Counted from the first letter of the stretch, positions 21,701 to 34,244 are shown. The stretch is DNA of 64,000 nt from Liolophura sinensis (GCF_032854445.1 NC_088299.1:5681001-5745000), one strand, 5' to 3'. The notes: generated by a model from the sequence alone, not told the origin. Made by a program: numbers and translations.

Positions 21701-22948
21701 TACTGATGGGCGAAGAAACCACGAGGTGTGGTCTTTATACATTGCTTTTTAGGGCCTGAATATTATATGATGACAACAGAGACTTATAATTCTAGATCAG
21801 TGGTCTGTAATAAATTGCTAACACGACTTACTCTTCTATCTGATTTAGCTTAATTCATAGTGTTACAGGGTGTATAACTTGCTACCGCTTTCGCATTTCC
21901 ATTAACGCTTGGAATTCAACTTCTAAGCGAAGTATATTAGCAAGCTTTCTAAATAGAAATGTGTTTAAAAGCAAAACACTTATCTCTAGTGTGTAGAACA
22001 CAGAAAGTTTTGATTCATTCGCAGCGCGCTCAGAAGAAGGAATCGTTGAAATTAACCCTGATGACCTCAAGTGGTCGAAGGCGGTCGTGTGACCTATGGG
22101 GTGGTCGACGTGTAATTCATTAGGGACAACGTGCTTTCTTAGTTCTGTTGTGGTTTGTGTTGGGCGCTGTTTTGGAAATTGGTTTTGTGAATGTTGTCTA
22201 GGAACCTCCATTGTGGCTGACGGCTGGTGTGCGAATGTCTGTTTCTACGCCTAGATTCCATTTATGTGATATACACCTGTAATTCACACCAAGGGAAATG
22301 TGACTTGCAAAAAAGAAAAACAAAAAAAAAAACAGTGGATCATACTCCTTATTGCGCATGTGTCGTTCTGTACGCTCGTATTTCATCATCCTACCTCTAG
22401 AAAAACTTGACTTTTGAAGACTGTGCGTGGCACGTAGGCTCGTTTAGCTTCTCCACTTGTGTCTTCGTACTGATCTATCAAATCATCATTCATCAATAGC
22501 ACTGTTTCAGGTGTTGGTTAAAATCATGTTGCACAAGCTTTGAACAAAGAGAATACATGCGTGTAAAGTATTATTAGAAACAAAAGCTGAGACAGAGTAT
22601 TTTGTGTTTTGTGACATGAATTCCTGCCTCATCACCGTGATCCCAGTGACCTTGGTGTTGTTCAAGATTACTGTAATCATTTTGCTAATGGTGGCAGTGA
22701 TTCTAAGAGAACGTAGAGAGTGGCGCATGCTCCGCAAGGAGTATAGCAGTCTATAAGTGAAATATTCTACAGTAACGTGTTTACCCCCAATTGAACAACA
22801 AATAATAAAAGTATACCCATGTCACTTCCTTCCAGATATCGCCCGGGTAGTCCATCACACCAAAGGGCTGCATTTTTCAACAAGATTACCGATGCGGGTA
22901 CTTCTAGCAGATCTGTCTATGACGAGTTGCCAGAGCCATCTCTGCTAA
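18786..22948 (+). CDS. L2: chimeric C-type lectin gene, exon 3 frameshifted
   Basis: Exon 1 is 18786-19000 (signal peptide of about 26 residues ending YYASG, then TFFWEPDELTW and the first half of the CTLD). Exon 2 is 21462-21676 (AWIGLRLP, DPD, VYDT, GCLCQG). Splice phases match, giving a complete CTLD. Exon 1 is nearly the same as L3 exon 1, while exons 2-3 are nearly the same as those of L1, because the 10-kb duplication junction lies in this gene's intron 1. Exon 3 starts at 22836 but lacks one A relative to L1 (GCCACGGG against GCCCGGG, near 22843). Reading shifts and stops at 22946-22948, giving about 180 residues without the PAN domain. The rest of exon 3, to 23094, is otherwise intact. 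It may be a CTLD-only secreted lectin, a young pseudogene, or an assembly error. Confidence 0.72.
19308..19991 (-). repeat. SINE family B interrupted by a second SINE-B
   Basis: The outer copy is reverse-oriented: tail at 19308-19380, and tRNA-like head at about 19915-19991, whose minus strand reads GACCGCTTCGGTGGCTTAAT. Inside it, at about 19580-19905, lies a plus-oriented copy (CACACCTAAGACTTTAAAA to CGTTAAACCCCAGGCACTCA). The duplicate is at 29256-29938. Confidence 0.8.
20908..20971 (-). repeat. SINE family A fragment (duplicate)
   Basis: Second copy of the fragment at 10921-10983, inside L2 intron 1. Confidence 0.65.
21077..21194 (+). repeat. SINE family A fragment (duplicate)
   Basis: Second copy of the fragment at 11090-11209, inside L2 intron 1. 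Confidence 0.6.
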
Positions 22949-23094
22949 AGTGCGCCATACAATGTCTATCTGCGGATGTGTGTCGCGATTTTACATATGG
23001 CGGAGGAATCTGTTCTCTTTACACACCTATGACGCAACCTTGTCAGCTGTGCAGTGTTGAGGGGTGTGTTACATACAGACGCGAAATAAAATAA
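22949..23094 (+). pseudogene. Out-of-frame remainder of L2 exon 3 (PAN domain)
   Basis: Sequence after the L2 premature stop is still identical at the protein level to L1 exon 3 when read in the original frame (KCAIQCLSADVC, GGGICSLYTP, VTYRREIK, then TAA at 23092-23094). The frameshift is therefore recent, and only one base separates this copy from a complete domain. Confidence 0.75.
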
Positions 23095-23671
23095 AGCAAC
23101 ACTGCCTGTAAAACCTGCTGGAACTAGAAAAATGACAACTACCAGTTTGTCAGAGGCCAGTTATGCATATGCGAGTTTGTTCTATGTATCAATCGATTTC
23201 AGCAGTTAAAACGTGTAGTATGTCATACCACCAAACATTCTGATTATTGTACTCTAGTTGAAGATAATATTACCATCATGACAAAACATGTCATTTTGAT
23301 GACCTCGGTGCCATACAAGTGAAAGATTTTTGCGTACAGCGTATAACACCAATCAAATACATAATTAAGTCAAAAGATTTGAAATTTCCGCCAGTCGTTG
23401 ACTTGATTTATTTATTTCATTTTTCACACGATACTGGTGAATCTTTATAGCATAGTGGCTAGTTTTATGGGCGCAAGAGGTTTCTCGCGTTTTAGAAAGA
23501 GATATGTAATTTATATTGGTTGAAGTCATTACTATAATGGCTCCACGACTGGTGAGAGCTGACCGGAGGGGGTGGGTGGGGGGGATTCCTCACAAAAGCC
23601 TGGAATGACCCTTCACCTCTTGCGCCCTACCGATTGAAAAACGAGCATTCTAACAATTTGACCACTATCTG

Positions 23672-23812
23672 CTCGTGGGAAGATCTGCCAGCAACCTGTG
23701 GATGAGTGTGGTTTCCCGTGGGCTTCCCGGTTTTCTTCCACCATATTGCTGGCTGCTGTCGTATGAGTGGAATATTCTTCAGTACGGCGTAAACACCTCT
23801 TAAATAAATGAA
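23672..23812 (+). repeat. SINE family A, 3' part (duplicate)
   Basis: Second copy of 13676-13816, with a few differences (for example ACACCTCTTAAATAAATG at its end). Confidence 0.78.
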
Positions 23813-23863
23813 TCTAGCAGAAGGTGACAACACGAAATGACCCGATTTCTTGAAAATGTATAT

Positions 23864-25398
23864 ATACTATCCAAAAAAAGAAACGCATAGGTGTTTTGTT
23901 TTATTTTAAAATGAAATAAAAACATTTTGTCGTCATTTCATGAGCAAAATGTGTTTTAATATTGTTAATAGTCACAGTTAGCACACATTTTATTCCTCAA
24001 AGCATTTCTTGGTTGAAAATGTTGAGTTTGGAGGCCGTTTTTGGAAGAAGTATAAAATACAGCACCACACTGCATCACGTGCAGTCTTACACGCCGAACT
24101 TACGCATGGAAAGCATGCAGTGTGTGACTATAAAACCGCAACTTCGGGCCGGAAATCGGCGTCTTTCAAGTGGTGTTTTCAAGCTGATTCAACATGCCAC
24201 GTCTTGACACTGTCACAAGAAATATTGCCATTGGAAGACTTCAAGCTGGAGAGTCCCAATCGTCCATTTCTAGTCGTCTACACGTCAGTCAGAGCACGAT
24301 TTCACGGCTTGCTGCCCGCTACGACAATACTGGGACAACAAATGACCGTCGCGGCGTTCGGTCGACCACGTGTCACTACAGCAGCCCAAGATCGCTACAT
24401 AAGGGTCCTCCATTTGCGTGACCGTTGTGCTACAGCTGAAAGCACAGCAGCCAGCATACCGGGACTGAGGAGGATATCAGGTCAGACAGTGCGGAACAGG
24501 CTGAGGGAACATGGACTGAGAGCCAGGACTGTTGGGATCGTGCTGCGTCCTCACCATCGCGCCAATCGCCTCCGATGGTGTAACAACGTGACTGCATGGA
24601 ATCTACGCAACTGGCGACGCATTTGGTTCAGTGATGAGTCCAGATTCCTATTGCAGAGACGTGATGGTAGAAACCGGGTTTACAGACGTGCTCACGAACG
24701 TTATGCCCCTAACTGCGTACGCCAAGTGGACAGATTTGGTGGAGGGAGTGTGATGATGTGGGCAGCAATATCGTATACTGGTCGTACAAATCTTGTCCAC
24801 GTTCAGGGAAATCTTACGGCCGTACGCTACCGAGACACCATCCTGCAGCCACACCTCTTACCTGTCATTGACGTTCAGCGGGAGTTGTTCCAGCAGGACA
24901 ACGCCAGACCGCACACGGCACGTGTCACAAGGGACTTCCTCGCCGAAAAAATGTAAATGTGCTACCCTGGCCGCCCTGTTCCCCGGATCTTAACCCAATT
25001 GAGCATCTGTGGGATGAACTTGATCGACATCTACGCCAACGTCAACCTCAACCCCAAACGCTTCAAGAGCAAGTTGCATGTTTGCAGGAGGAGTGGCAGA
25101 ACATTCCCAGGCCTCTATCCAGCGTCTCATCCAGTCCATGACAAGGCGTGTCAGAACTGTTATTCGTGCCCGTGGTGGTTACAACAGATAGGGGCCTACT
25201 GACATTCCACTCAAGTGGGAGACTCATTGTGAGTGTCTTACCTCAAGTTGATGGCCTTGTTGTCTAGATATGGACCCTTCCTTAATCTGTGTAAAAAATA
25301 TTTGCAGAATAGCAATTCTTATTTAGTTATGCATAATTGAAAAGACTGCATCACCTCCGCAAAAATCCGGGTTATGCGTTTCATTTTTTGGATAGTAT
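23864..25398 (+). mobile_element. Tc1/mariner element, second copy
   Basis: Terminal inverted repeats at 23864-23889 and 25373-25398, the right one now with one mismatch (TTTCATTTTTTG). It has the same position and flanks as the first copy, so it arrived by segmental duplication, not by new transposition. It carries an 8-base insertion near 25190 absent from the first copy. Confidence 0.92.
24194..25200 (+). pseudogene. Tc1-type DD34E transposase, frameshifted (duplicate)
   Basis: Same broken reading frames as the copy at 14198, including the short A run near 24950. The 24009-24956 frame differs from its partner at three residues (R/H, C/R, A/M). Shared lesions show the transposase was dead before the duplication. 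Catalytic FSDES, QQDNARPH and NPIEHLWDEL are still visible across the frames. Confidence 0.87.
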
Positions 25399-25490
25399 AT
25401 TTTATACTTAGACGTCAGATCAAGACAAGCACTCCACTACACTACAGAGCCAGAGTCTTGCTCCTTGAATAAGACGCTTGAATAAGTGCA

Positions 25491-25574
<84 letters not shown>

Positions 25575-25701
25575 CCAGAAGGAACATTCTGTTTGCAATG
25601 ACACTAAACTTATAACGCCGAAGTCTCGAGAACTCACGACTGAATCACATCACAGGCTGTAACATACACAGAGGGAAAGATGTAGGTCAGAGACTAAAAA
25701 A

Positions 25702-25779
<78 letters not shown>
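25491..25779. repeat. Two (AT)n microsatellites (duplicate)
   Basis: (AT)n at about 25491-25573 and 25711-25779. They are the same two loci as 15487-15829 but shorter; most of the length difference between the two 10-kb copies comes from these tracts. Confidence 0.93.
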
Positions 25780-25783
<4 letters not shown>

Positions 25784-25870
25784 TTTACAGACGGAGTTCA
25801 TAACACTGTTGACTGCTTCTCTCTTACATATACCAACTCTACTTACACTATTTATATATTTTTCTACCTC

Positions 25871-25980
25871 TAGAAACTGGCGTTGTAGGCTGCTTTGGAA
25901 AGTGGTCTTCAGTTCAACTTGAAGTGGTGTATGAATATTGGACTGAACGCTTAAATTCGAGCCTCTTTGTCATAAATAAT
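25871..25980 (+). other. Orphan exon-like module, copy at 25.9 kb
   Basis: Segmental-duplication copy of the module at 15925, with the same CTACCTCTAG acceptor-like sequence and GCFGKW coding-like stretch; only a C/T change is obvious (GTGGTCTTC). Confidence 0.4.
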
Positions 25981-27699
25981 GGAATCTTACCAATGTCTTG
26001 AACAGTTGGTAATCTTTAACTTGCTGTCTTGGTGCTTAGAGAGCTTGGATGATATTAATGGTGAGAAAACCATACAGAAGCCCTCGGCTTTGAAAACTGT
26101 CATAAGACACCGTATTGACTCTGTCTTCAAGTTTCACATAAAGTATGAAATGCTTAAAAACAGAGCGTCACAATAATGGAGAGCATAAAGAGTATTGTAA
26201 TACAGGAATTTGAACAATATAGAGGTAAATCCGCGTGTTTTTCCCTGTAATTCGTGAGAAATACAACACTGTTAAGAGTCTCCTGGGTCAGTGTTCACCC
26301 CTAGCCGCCATTTCACAGTGGCCCCCACAAAGCATTTGTCAAAAACAAGGTGAAATCTGATCTCAAGGCTTACACACTGTCTCCATTGCTTACCGGGGGA
26401 CTTTTATCCTCTGTACCCACCGGTCTGCAAGCGCATCAGAGGTGACATGTACCGGGTGTTCAAGAGACGTACTTGAATTCCTTTTAAAAATTGCCTGTTT
26501 CACTGATCGGGATATGAAATCGGATCTTCATATCCGTAATGCAGCTCTCCATCATCTGAGCTGTTGGGTATTTCTGGCTTGCTACCCTAGTATAAGCACT
26601 ACAAAACTGGTCCCGTCACATCCTTCTATGGAAGCAGGGTAAGGCTATGATCCAACCATCGTACTGTCTTTGCTCGATAGTGACACTTTTCAACAAGAAC
26701 AACATCCGAGCATTCGAGTATTATGCCCTTTGTTCAAAATATTTAAAACAACTAAAGATAATCATATTTCCATTGTCAGTATAGCGGATTCAATTTTACG
26801 AGCCACTGGATTTATTTTTTCAAACAAATCTGTTATTTGCAATAATTAGAATGAGTTGTTTCGTGAATCTGTACACAATTATTTCATTTAATACACCGTA
26901 CACAGTACATTGCTTGGGATTGTTTTTTGCCCAGTGGTAGTTGCTAAAAAAATTGCTCTATTGAGAAATACCATTTTCCTTGAGTTCTTCAATAGATCAA
27001 GCTCTGCTGGTAAAAAGTGCTTGAAGGCTATATAAATACAGAAATTTGCAGCATTGTTTCAGGTTAACGTTAGTTAACTAATTTGGTACCTTTAAACTCT
27101 GTTCGAAAAACTTACTAAATTGGTTCACGCGAACATAAACGATAATACGAGGTAAATGTACGTGGTAAACCTATGTTGTTTGTCACGGCACCATGTGTAA
27201 TGGATAACATGTTAAGAGCTTCATATAAGACCACATGAATATTGCTGATATATTAGTGAAATACATCCAGTGACATAAATACGTCTTACAAACCTATACA
27301 TTTGCGTCGCGTATGTATTATCACAAGTCCTTTATCTAAAGTATGCAACTTCCATATATGTAGTCTCCATGGCACCGTACACTTTTCTTTCATCTCTAAC
27401 ACATTATGTGACGTATCTGCGCAGCCATGTATTTTTCTCTCTGTTGTAAACGTTGTAGAATACTTCTGGTATTACTTAAGGTCAATTTTAATATGTAGAA
27501 AATTTCGTCCGACATTAGTTGCTAAACCAGGGATTTCATGCAACGAATAACCCTTGCCAAACAACGAAACCACTGTGTAAGTCCGCCTTTGGTTTCGGTG
27601 TCCAAGTTAGATGATATTCGCGGTGTTTTTGTCACCCCAGTCACTTCATGACCGACAAAAGACGGCCACAACTTGGTGATCATCTCATCTTTTATTGGA

Positions 27700-27760
27700 G
27701 TGAGTGAGTGCTTGGGGCTTAACGTCGTACTTAACAATTTTTCAGTCATATGACGACGAT
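27700..27760 (-). repeat. SINE family B tail fragment (duplicate)
   Basis: Copy of 17751-17812. Confidence 0.75.
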
Positions 27761-28349
27761 CTTTTATTGGACAAAGTGTAATTATTCAGTAAGTCAGCAG
27801 GTAACGTAAATCTGTAATGTCAAGTAGGCCTATGGAAAAGGGTCTAATGTGCGATAGGGTAACATGCCATCGATTTCTACCCAGGTTTTTTTACCAGTAA
27901 ATATAGGTTCTACAACAAGCGCCGTAGGCTAAAAAACAGATACTTAGAAGATTGTTTTTTAAAGAACCAGGGTGTGGACAAGTGTGACTATCGATCTTTT
28001 ATCTTATATATAATCATAATCATGCTAAACACAAAACTTTGTTTTGAAAACATGGCGTGTTTTGATAGGGAAACATGGCCTGTAGTAAGCCATTGATTTC
28101 TAAATGTGTCTCAAGCACTGGCTAATAAAGTAAGGAAAAAATGAAGTAAACCATTCATCTGAGATAAATCAATTGATGAAGCAAACAATTTGTCATCAGC
28201 TAGGCCGAATCTTTTTTCACCTCCCCTACCCCCTTAATGTAGTATATAATGGTTTTAAAAGCGTTTTGATAACCAATGGTTTTATAAGACAGGACGTTCA
28301 TTTTCTGTAAACATCGCAACTCGTCGGAGGTGAGCCGAAGACAAGCACT

Positions 28350-28733
28350 TAGAAAAGGGACACGCTCTATAAATAATGTGTACATCAGTGGTCTTTTCCC
28401 GGAAATGCTTAAATGTGCATGCACACGCAGATGTGTGTTTTAGTTGCACAACTAAGCTGGAACATTAGACACGAGTAAATTTGCCCCATGTCATAAGTGG
28501 AGTGGAACTTACCATTCATTCAACAAAGACAAACATTTTCGTATTGTAAAGCTTACGAGCTTCCTCTGAAAACAGATAAACACTCCATGTACGCCATATA
28601 TTAAATTATATATATTAACATATATTTATGTACATTAAGTTATACGCCGCCTGGCTGCATAATGACAGAAAATCTGAAGATATAGTTTGTATCTTAAACA
28701 ACTCCACGCGTTTCCATCGCACCAACGTTCAGT
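28350..28733 (+). promoter_or_regulatory. Conserved upstream block of L3
   Basis: TATAAATAA at 28368-28376 and TTCCCGGAA at 28396-28404, with the same spacing as before L2. The block directly before the ATG (GATATAGTTTGTATCTTAAA) is also shared. Confidence 0.45.
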
Positions 28734-31700
28734 ATGTTCACATATTCCAATGCCCAGAGACTTCTGTTTCTGACGTTTTACCTCGTTTGTGTGATATATT
28801 ATGCTAGCGGTTCAACATTCTTCTGGGAGCCTGACGAACTAACCTGGGTTGAATGCCGCAATCTATGTAAAGGTCTGCATGGTGACATAGTCTCGCTTCA
28901 CACGAAGGAAGAGTACAACGACGCTATCAGTTTTCTGAAAAGCAAAAGGTAAAAACGTAACATTTAAATACCACACTGATTTTGAATTGAAGAGATTCTA
29001 TTTATATATTTGATTTAACCCTTTTTCTAAACAGCGAACAGGTAAATATGTAACACTGGAATGAACGATTAGCTATAATTGAAGGGCTTCCTCTCTTAGG
29101 CTAACCATTTCTCAGCAAAACATAGTAAATCGGGTACATAACGAAACTGTGACTATCAAAATACCCATAACAGACTACGTATAACTTTCAAGGGAATGGT
29201 TCTCCATTGGCTCAGTCGACCTTATTGACAACTTAGTTAAAGAGTTTATCACGATCAATGAATGAATGAATGTTTGACGTCGGTTTAACCTGGTACTTAA
29301 CAAGTTTTCAGTCATACGACATCAAGGGGTAATTATGTGTGTGCACGTATACTATGTCTTCTCGTGTCAGGGCGAGTCCATGGCGCCAAAGTGCTGCTGA
29401 AGTATCATGCCAAAGACACTTGGCATGACACCCCACCCAGTCACATATTGACACCAGGAGAACCAGTCCCGTTTCTAACCTCTAAATTTTTAGAGCCAGG
29501 CAAAACAACAACAAGTACCATTTTTCAAGCCCGATCCCGGATCAATCCTTGATCGAGTCACACCTAAGACTTTAAAAGAGGAAGTTGTAACTACCTCGCT
29601 TGGCGTTCAGCATGAAGGGGATAGTGCAACGACTGGTTGACCCGTATCAGTATAATGGCTGGGGCGGGGCGGCTTACTTGCCTTCGGTAAGTCGTCTCAG
29701 TGAAGCAGCACTAAATAAAAGAGTGGTGGAAATCCGTCCTCAACAAGGAGGCACATTACACGTACATGCACCTTAAGGATTCCTTCGTCGTCATATGACT
29801 GAAAAATTGTTGAGCACGACGTGAAACCCCAAGCACTCACTCACTCACTCAAACCTTTGGTATGACCCGACCAGGGTTTGATCCCGGGTCTCCCGGCTTC
29901 GAGGCGGACGGTGTAACTATTAAGCCACCGAAGCAGTCTTTCATGATGAAATGCGAAGCTTTACGTTGCACATGCAACGATTGCAAGGGGGATATCTGTC
30001 GTCAACAGAACTGTGTTGGAGTCACAACCGTTATTCACTTGCTCTTGGCTCACATTGAGTTATAAAGTTTCCTCTTGCATTCCAAAGAATGTATTCGATG
30101 AATGAAATCAGTTAATGCCACCGCCACCTTAGGCTGTACTTCAAACAGGATATTTATTAGAAGAAGCTTATCCGTAAACAATTGAAATACTGACACATAC
30201 TTAACAAGATATAATTCAGTCATGGCATTCATGACAACAATCCACTGTTTGATGAAAGCGATTCCGGCGGAGGCTAGAATCACATCAGGTTTATACGTTT
30301 ATCACATCTCCCGAACTGGTGTATCGTCGTAAATGATTTGATATGATTGTTCTATAAGGTCATATTCAAGAACTTTCTCACTTTTCCATGGCTGTCAGTA
30401 TCACGGGTGTAGAAAATTGGATACTCCGAGATAAACCACCTGGTCTTTGGCAATTTACTAACTAACATTTGCACAAGGGACGCACAGACAAGGGAAGACA
30501 AGTCATCGTCAATGATGATTCGACTGCCTAAGCGGTCTCAAGAGCGTCGTCGACACTTTATTGTCATTAATGCAAGGCGCAAAGAGCTCGGAGAACAACT
30601 TAAAATACCCTGTACAAATCCGGTTTTTGGTAACCTCTTCATGAATACATCATGATAATACGTAGCAGAAACATGTGGTGGATAAAATAAAGATCCAGTA
30701 TACAGAAATATAAAGGCAAAACAGAAGGAATTATATCCACACTAGTGCCTAGGTATATTTGAATTTCAATGTAATTTTAAAATCATATTTACTGATTGCT
30801 GTAATTCTGCTACCTGTCCTTCGTCGTCGCAATCGTTCTTCGACAGTCTAAATATAATGGGCCAATATGAGTTTACAATGAAAGTTTAACCAGGTAAGGT
30901 TTTCTGTTTCAAAATACATATGACATTAACAAAAGACATTATTTGTTTCAAGCTCAGGGTTTCCTTCAAAACTATATTTATTCTACCATATGACTGAGAC
31001 GTTTTGTCAGAACGTCTCACCTAATCCTGTATGAGTATCAGGACGCTCGCTAAACAGGTACTGTTTTTACGAGACAAGCTACAATACTGCAAGATTGCAT
31101 GTTAAAACGGAACTACAAAGGAAAATGTGTGTTTATGAAGTTGGTATTTAACCATTCAACGATTTCCTTTCACTTTCATCCCTTCTTCCAAGAGAACTCT
31201 TTTATGACCTTCAGACTTCAGCACAAATATCTTTTGTCCAAGAATTTTGTTATGAACGGTCGTTGTGTTTTAGGCCCATTAACATGGTTTGGATTGGCCT
31301 GAGCCTCCCTGAGGACAAAGACACAGAGAAAGATTTCAGATGGGTGGATGGATCTTCACTTCTGTGGGCCTCGTGGGATGACGGCGATCCTAATCATATG
31401 AAAAACAAGAAATGTGTATCAATCGATATGGACGGAAACCAAAAGTACGACACGGAACGTTGCGATGAGAAATATTATTGTCTTTGTGAAGGTAATGAAA
31501 ATCAGTATATTTTATGTTTTGAGCATTACGTAGGGAACTTCGTCAGTGACTTCCAAAATGTTAAGGATTTACACGCGCACTCTGATTTCCTCCACCCATG
31601 AAACGGGCCGCCATCGTGGAAGTAAAACTGTTTTGGGTCTGTGACAACACCGAATTAGAAAAACTGAATAATTTTTGCACCGTCGCTTCTTTCGTTAGTA

Positions 31701-32288
31701 TACTACAGATGACAGGTTCTTGACCAGTCAAGAGACTGCTACACGTGTGACTATTTGCCAATTATCACGCCGTCACTGTCTTTTGTATCTACTGAGTATC
31801 TAACTGAGTGATAATCAAATTGACAGGTGAGTCAGCTGAACTAATGGCGATGTCTACTTCGCCTGTTCAAAAGGCCTCGTTAGTAAGAGGTCATCCAGTT
31901 GTGGCCAAAGCAACGCTTTAGGCCAAAGAGCTCGCAAGACACACCCCTCCCCCCCCCCCCCCCCCCCCACACACACACCAGTCTTAATGTAATAAAAAAT
32001 AAAAGTAAATTCTTTTCAGGTACAAATGGGAACACTAACCAACGGCACCAAGTGTGGCATTTTGAGAAAATTACCGGCGTTGCCTCCGATACGAGAGTGC
32101 CGTTTACAGTCTTGTCCAAGAGGTCACGGCTGGAATGTGCCAGCTATTGCATGCGGATTGAGAGTTGTCACGTTTTTGCGTATGCTGATGACGTGTGCTC
32201 TCTTTTCACTCCTAACCCAGACCGTGTTCGTCTATGCTTAACAGGTAACTGCGACACCTACGTGCAGAAGGTTTACTGGAAAAAATAA
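28734..32288 (+). CDS. L3: secreted C-type lectin with PAN/Apple-like domain (3 exons)
   Basis: Exons 28734-28948, 31274-31491 and 32020-32288 join to 233 residues, with phase 2 and phase 1 introns and consensus borders (AAAAG/GTAAAA, GTTTTAG, GAAG/GTAATG, TTTTCAG). The signal peptide is about residues 1-26, then TFFWEPDELTW and a CTLD with WIGLSLP, FRWVDGS, a DPN motif in GDPNHM (in place of EPN), KYDT in place of WND, and CLCEG. An extra cysteine pair relative to the basic CTLD is visible: VECRNLC in exon 1 and YCLCEG in exon 2. Exon 3 (ECASYCMRIESCHVF, DDVCSLFTP, CLTGNCDTY) is a PAN/Apple-like domain. This is the outer gene whose exon 1 lies inside the 10-kb duplication and whose exons 2-3 lie outside. 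It is the most intact member with exon 1 of this type. Confidence 0.87.
29256..29938 (-). repeat. Nested SINE family B (duplicate)
   Basis: Second copy of the nested pair at 19308-19991; the inner plus-oriented SINE is at about 29529-29852. Confidence 0.8.
31949..31968. repeat. Poly-C tract
   Basis: Twenty consecutive C bases followed by (AC)n, in L3 intron 2, 50-70 bases before the exon 3 acceptor. The minus strand is a G run that could fold as a quadruplex. Confidence 0.95.
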
Positions 32289-32309
32289 CGGGCTTTCTTC
32301 GATAGGAAA

Positions 32310-32480
32310 TTGCTATTTAGTGTCTTCCTCATGAAGTCACGGCTGGAATGTGCCAACTATTGCATGCAGATTTGGAAATGTCACGTTTTTAGGTATGTTG
32401 ATGACTTGTGCTCTCTTTTTATTCCTACCCCAGTCTGTGTTCGTCTGTGCTGAATAGAAGCAACTGCCGAAGGTTTACTA
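32310..32480 (+). pseudogene. Partial second exon 3 (half PAN domain)
   Basis: Starting 20-40 bases after the L3 stop, a second copy of the later half of exon 3 is readable: MKSRLECANYCMQIWKC, then a stretch ending VRLC and TGA at about 32451. The sequence after it resembles the 3' flank of L4 (44646-44720), not of L3. It is a leftover of an older unit to which L3 exon 3 has been joined. Confidence 0.75.
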
Positions 32481-33717
32481 GATGATGAACGGTATGTGTA
32501 AAAGATGTACGGCCAAAAATCAGTCCTTGGGATAGCTGAAGGAAGAGGGTCCCTTTTCTTAGTTGTGCTCACATGCTGGCGTTCAGAATATCATTACACG
32601 GCCCACAAGATTCAACCCCGTACTAGGGTCAATTGAACCATACTCTGTGATATGATTTGTAAAAGACAGTAGAAATCTCAACCTAAGAATCAAACATATA
32701 TCAACAGTTCAATAGTGAGAATTCGACGACTTCGGTGCGACTTTCTGTTCATTTTGAAGAGACGCTATCATTGTGAAACGAGTCTCAAATACACACCTTT
32801 TCAGTGCGTTTTCTCTTACATGTTACCAACTCTGCTTACTATTTGTATATTTCTCCATACATGTTCTTGAAAGTGGAGCTTTAGGTCGTTTTGGAAGTTG
32901 GTCTTGAGTTTAGCAACTTGGAGTGGTATACGAATATCGGATTTAACAATTAGTTTCGAGTGTCTTTGCATAAACAATGGAAAATAATGTCTTGAACAAT
33001 TGGTAATCTTAATTTCCTGTCTTGATACTTAGAGAGATGGTATAATAGTAAGTGTGATGTGTAAATAAAACCAAAAAGGAGCTCTCGGCTGTGAAAAAGT
33101 ATTTGTCGTAGGACACCGTATTGTCTATATCTTCATTCAAATCACGCATAAATTATGAAATGTTTAACAACACAAAACATGGAGATCATAAAAAGTATTA
33201 ATTCAAGAGATCACACATATGAGTTCCATTGTTATAAATTCATGATTTCCTTTACAGGAACTTGAACAAAACACAATTCTATAAGAATCGGTGTGTTCTT
33301 CCCGGTTATTTCTGAGAAATGTAAAACCCCCCTTGGCTTGTCACTCTGCCAGAAAGACATGTTTATTCCTTTGGAACTATAGCGAAATCGAAGTCAATCG
33401 AATCGAAGTCTGTATTCCATATTTACCGTTTTGTTTCTTTCCTCAACATATTCTGATCAATTCATAAAACAATTGCACAATATGGAACCCGATAAATACA
33501 ACAAACAACAGTTTAAATGTAGAACAAATGTATTTTATGTGACAGTTTAACCATTATAAGCAATCATATATTCTGCAACGTTGTTCCTGCTAAAAAATTA
33601 GTCTATCCATTCACTTTACATGAAATATAAATATTATTTGGTGAGCTTTAATCCAGCGTCTTCTACAAGTGGAAATAGTGACACATAAAGTCGCCTGTGC
33701 AAAACATTTGTTATTCT
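32481..33717. other. Old paralogous intergenic sequence
   Basis: No gene. 32810-33330 is a diverged relative of 15870-16310, with the orphan exon-like module at 32870-32975 (FSNLEWYTNIG readable in one frame; stops in the others). Confidence 0.55.
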
Positions 33718-33934
33718 ACTTATTTGATTGAAGTACTCAAGAATAGTTCACTTATTCGGTGGAAGTCAGAATTATTATGGGATGAAACCGGCCAGAGCCC
33801 GGGGGAAACCCATTGCCATCCGTTAGTTGTTGCCAGCTCTTCCCACCTAGGACCGGGGAGGACGCCTTGGTAAGAGGCTCCTGGGTCAGTGTTCTGCGCT
33901 AGCATACTAACCACGTGGCCACGGTGGCCCCTAA
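33718..33934 (-). repeat. SINE family A, diverged
   Basis: Reverse-oriented near full-length copy: TATTTGATTG start, GAAACCGGCCAGAGCCCGGG, GGAGGACGCCTTGGTAAGAG and a head ending GCCACGGTGGCCCC. Confidence 0.78.
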
Positions 33935-34244
33935 AAAACATTTGTCGAAACACGGTCAAATGAGATAAGCACGGTTGATCAGTGTCCACATCTAAATCGT
34001 ACGTCAAGGGAGAATGTGTATTACGACATCTTGTTAATACATGTGTCATCAAACCCCAAACATGGCGGACACATGAATGATTGACTGGATTGGGGAAAGT
34101 GTAGTAATTCGGTAAGCCAACACATAACGTACATCTGTAATATCAAGTAGGAATAGAGAGCTTGGAAAAGGATCTAGGTGCGATAAGGTATCATGCCAAT
34201 GATTTCTATCCAGGCTCTGTACTAGTTGATCACAGTTTCAAGAA

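Larger units (their letters stand above)
20634..30580. repeat. 10-kb tandem duplication, second copy
   Basis: Repeats 10640-20633. The junction at 20633/20634 joins AATGCAAGGCGC (as at 30569-30580) to CATTAACTTTCTTAACAGG (as at 10639-10657, two differences) with only one or two shared bases. It contains L2 exons 2-3, the second Tc1 copy and L3 exon 1. Confidence 0.93.
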
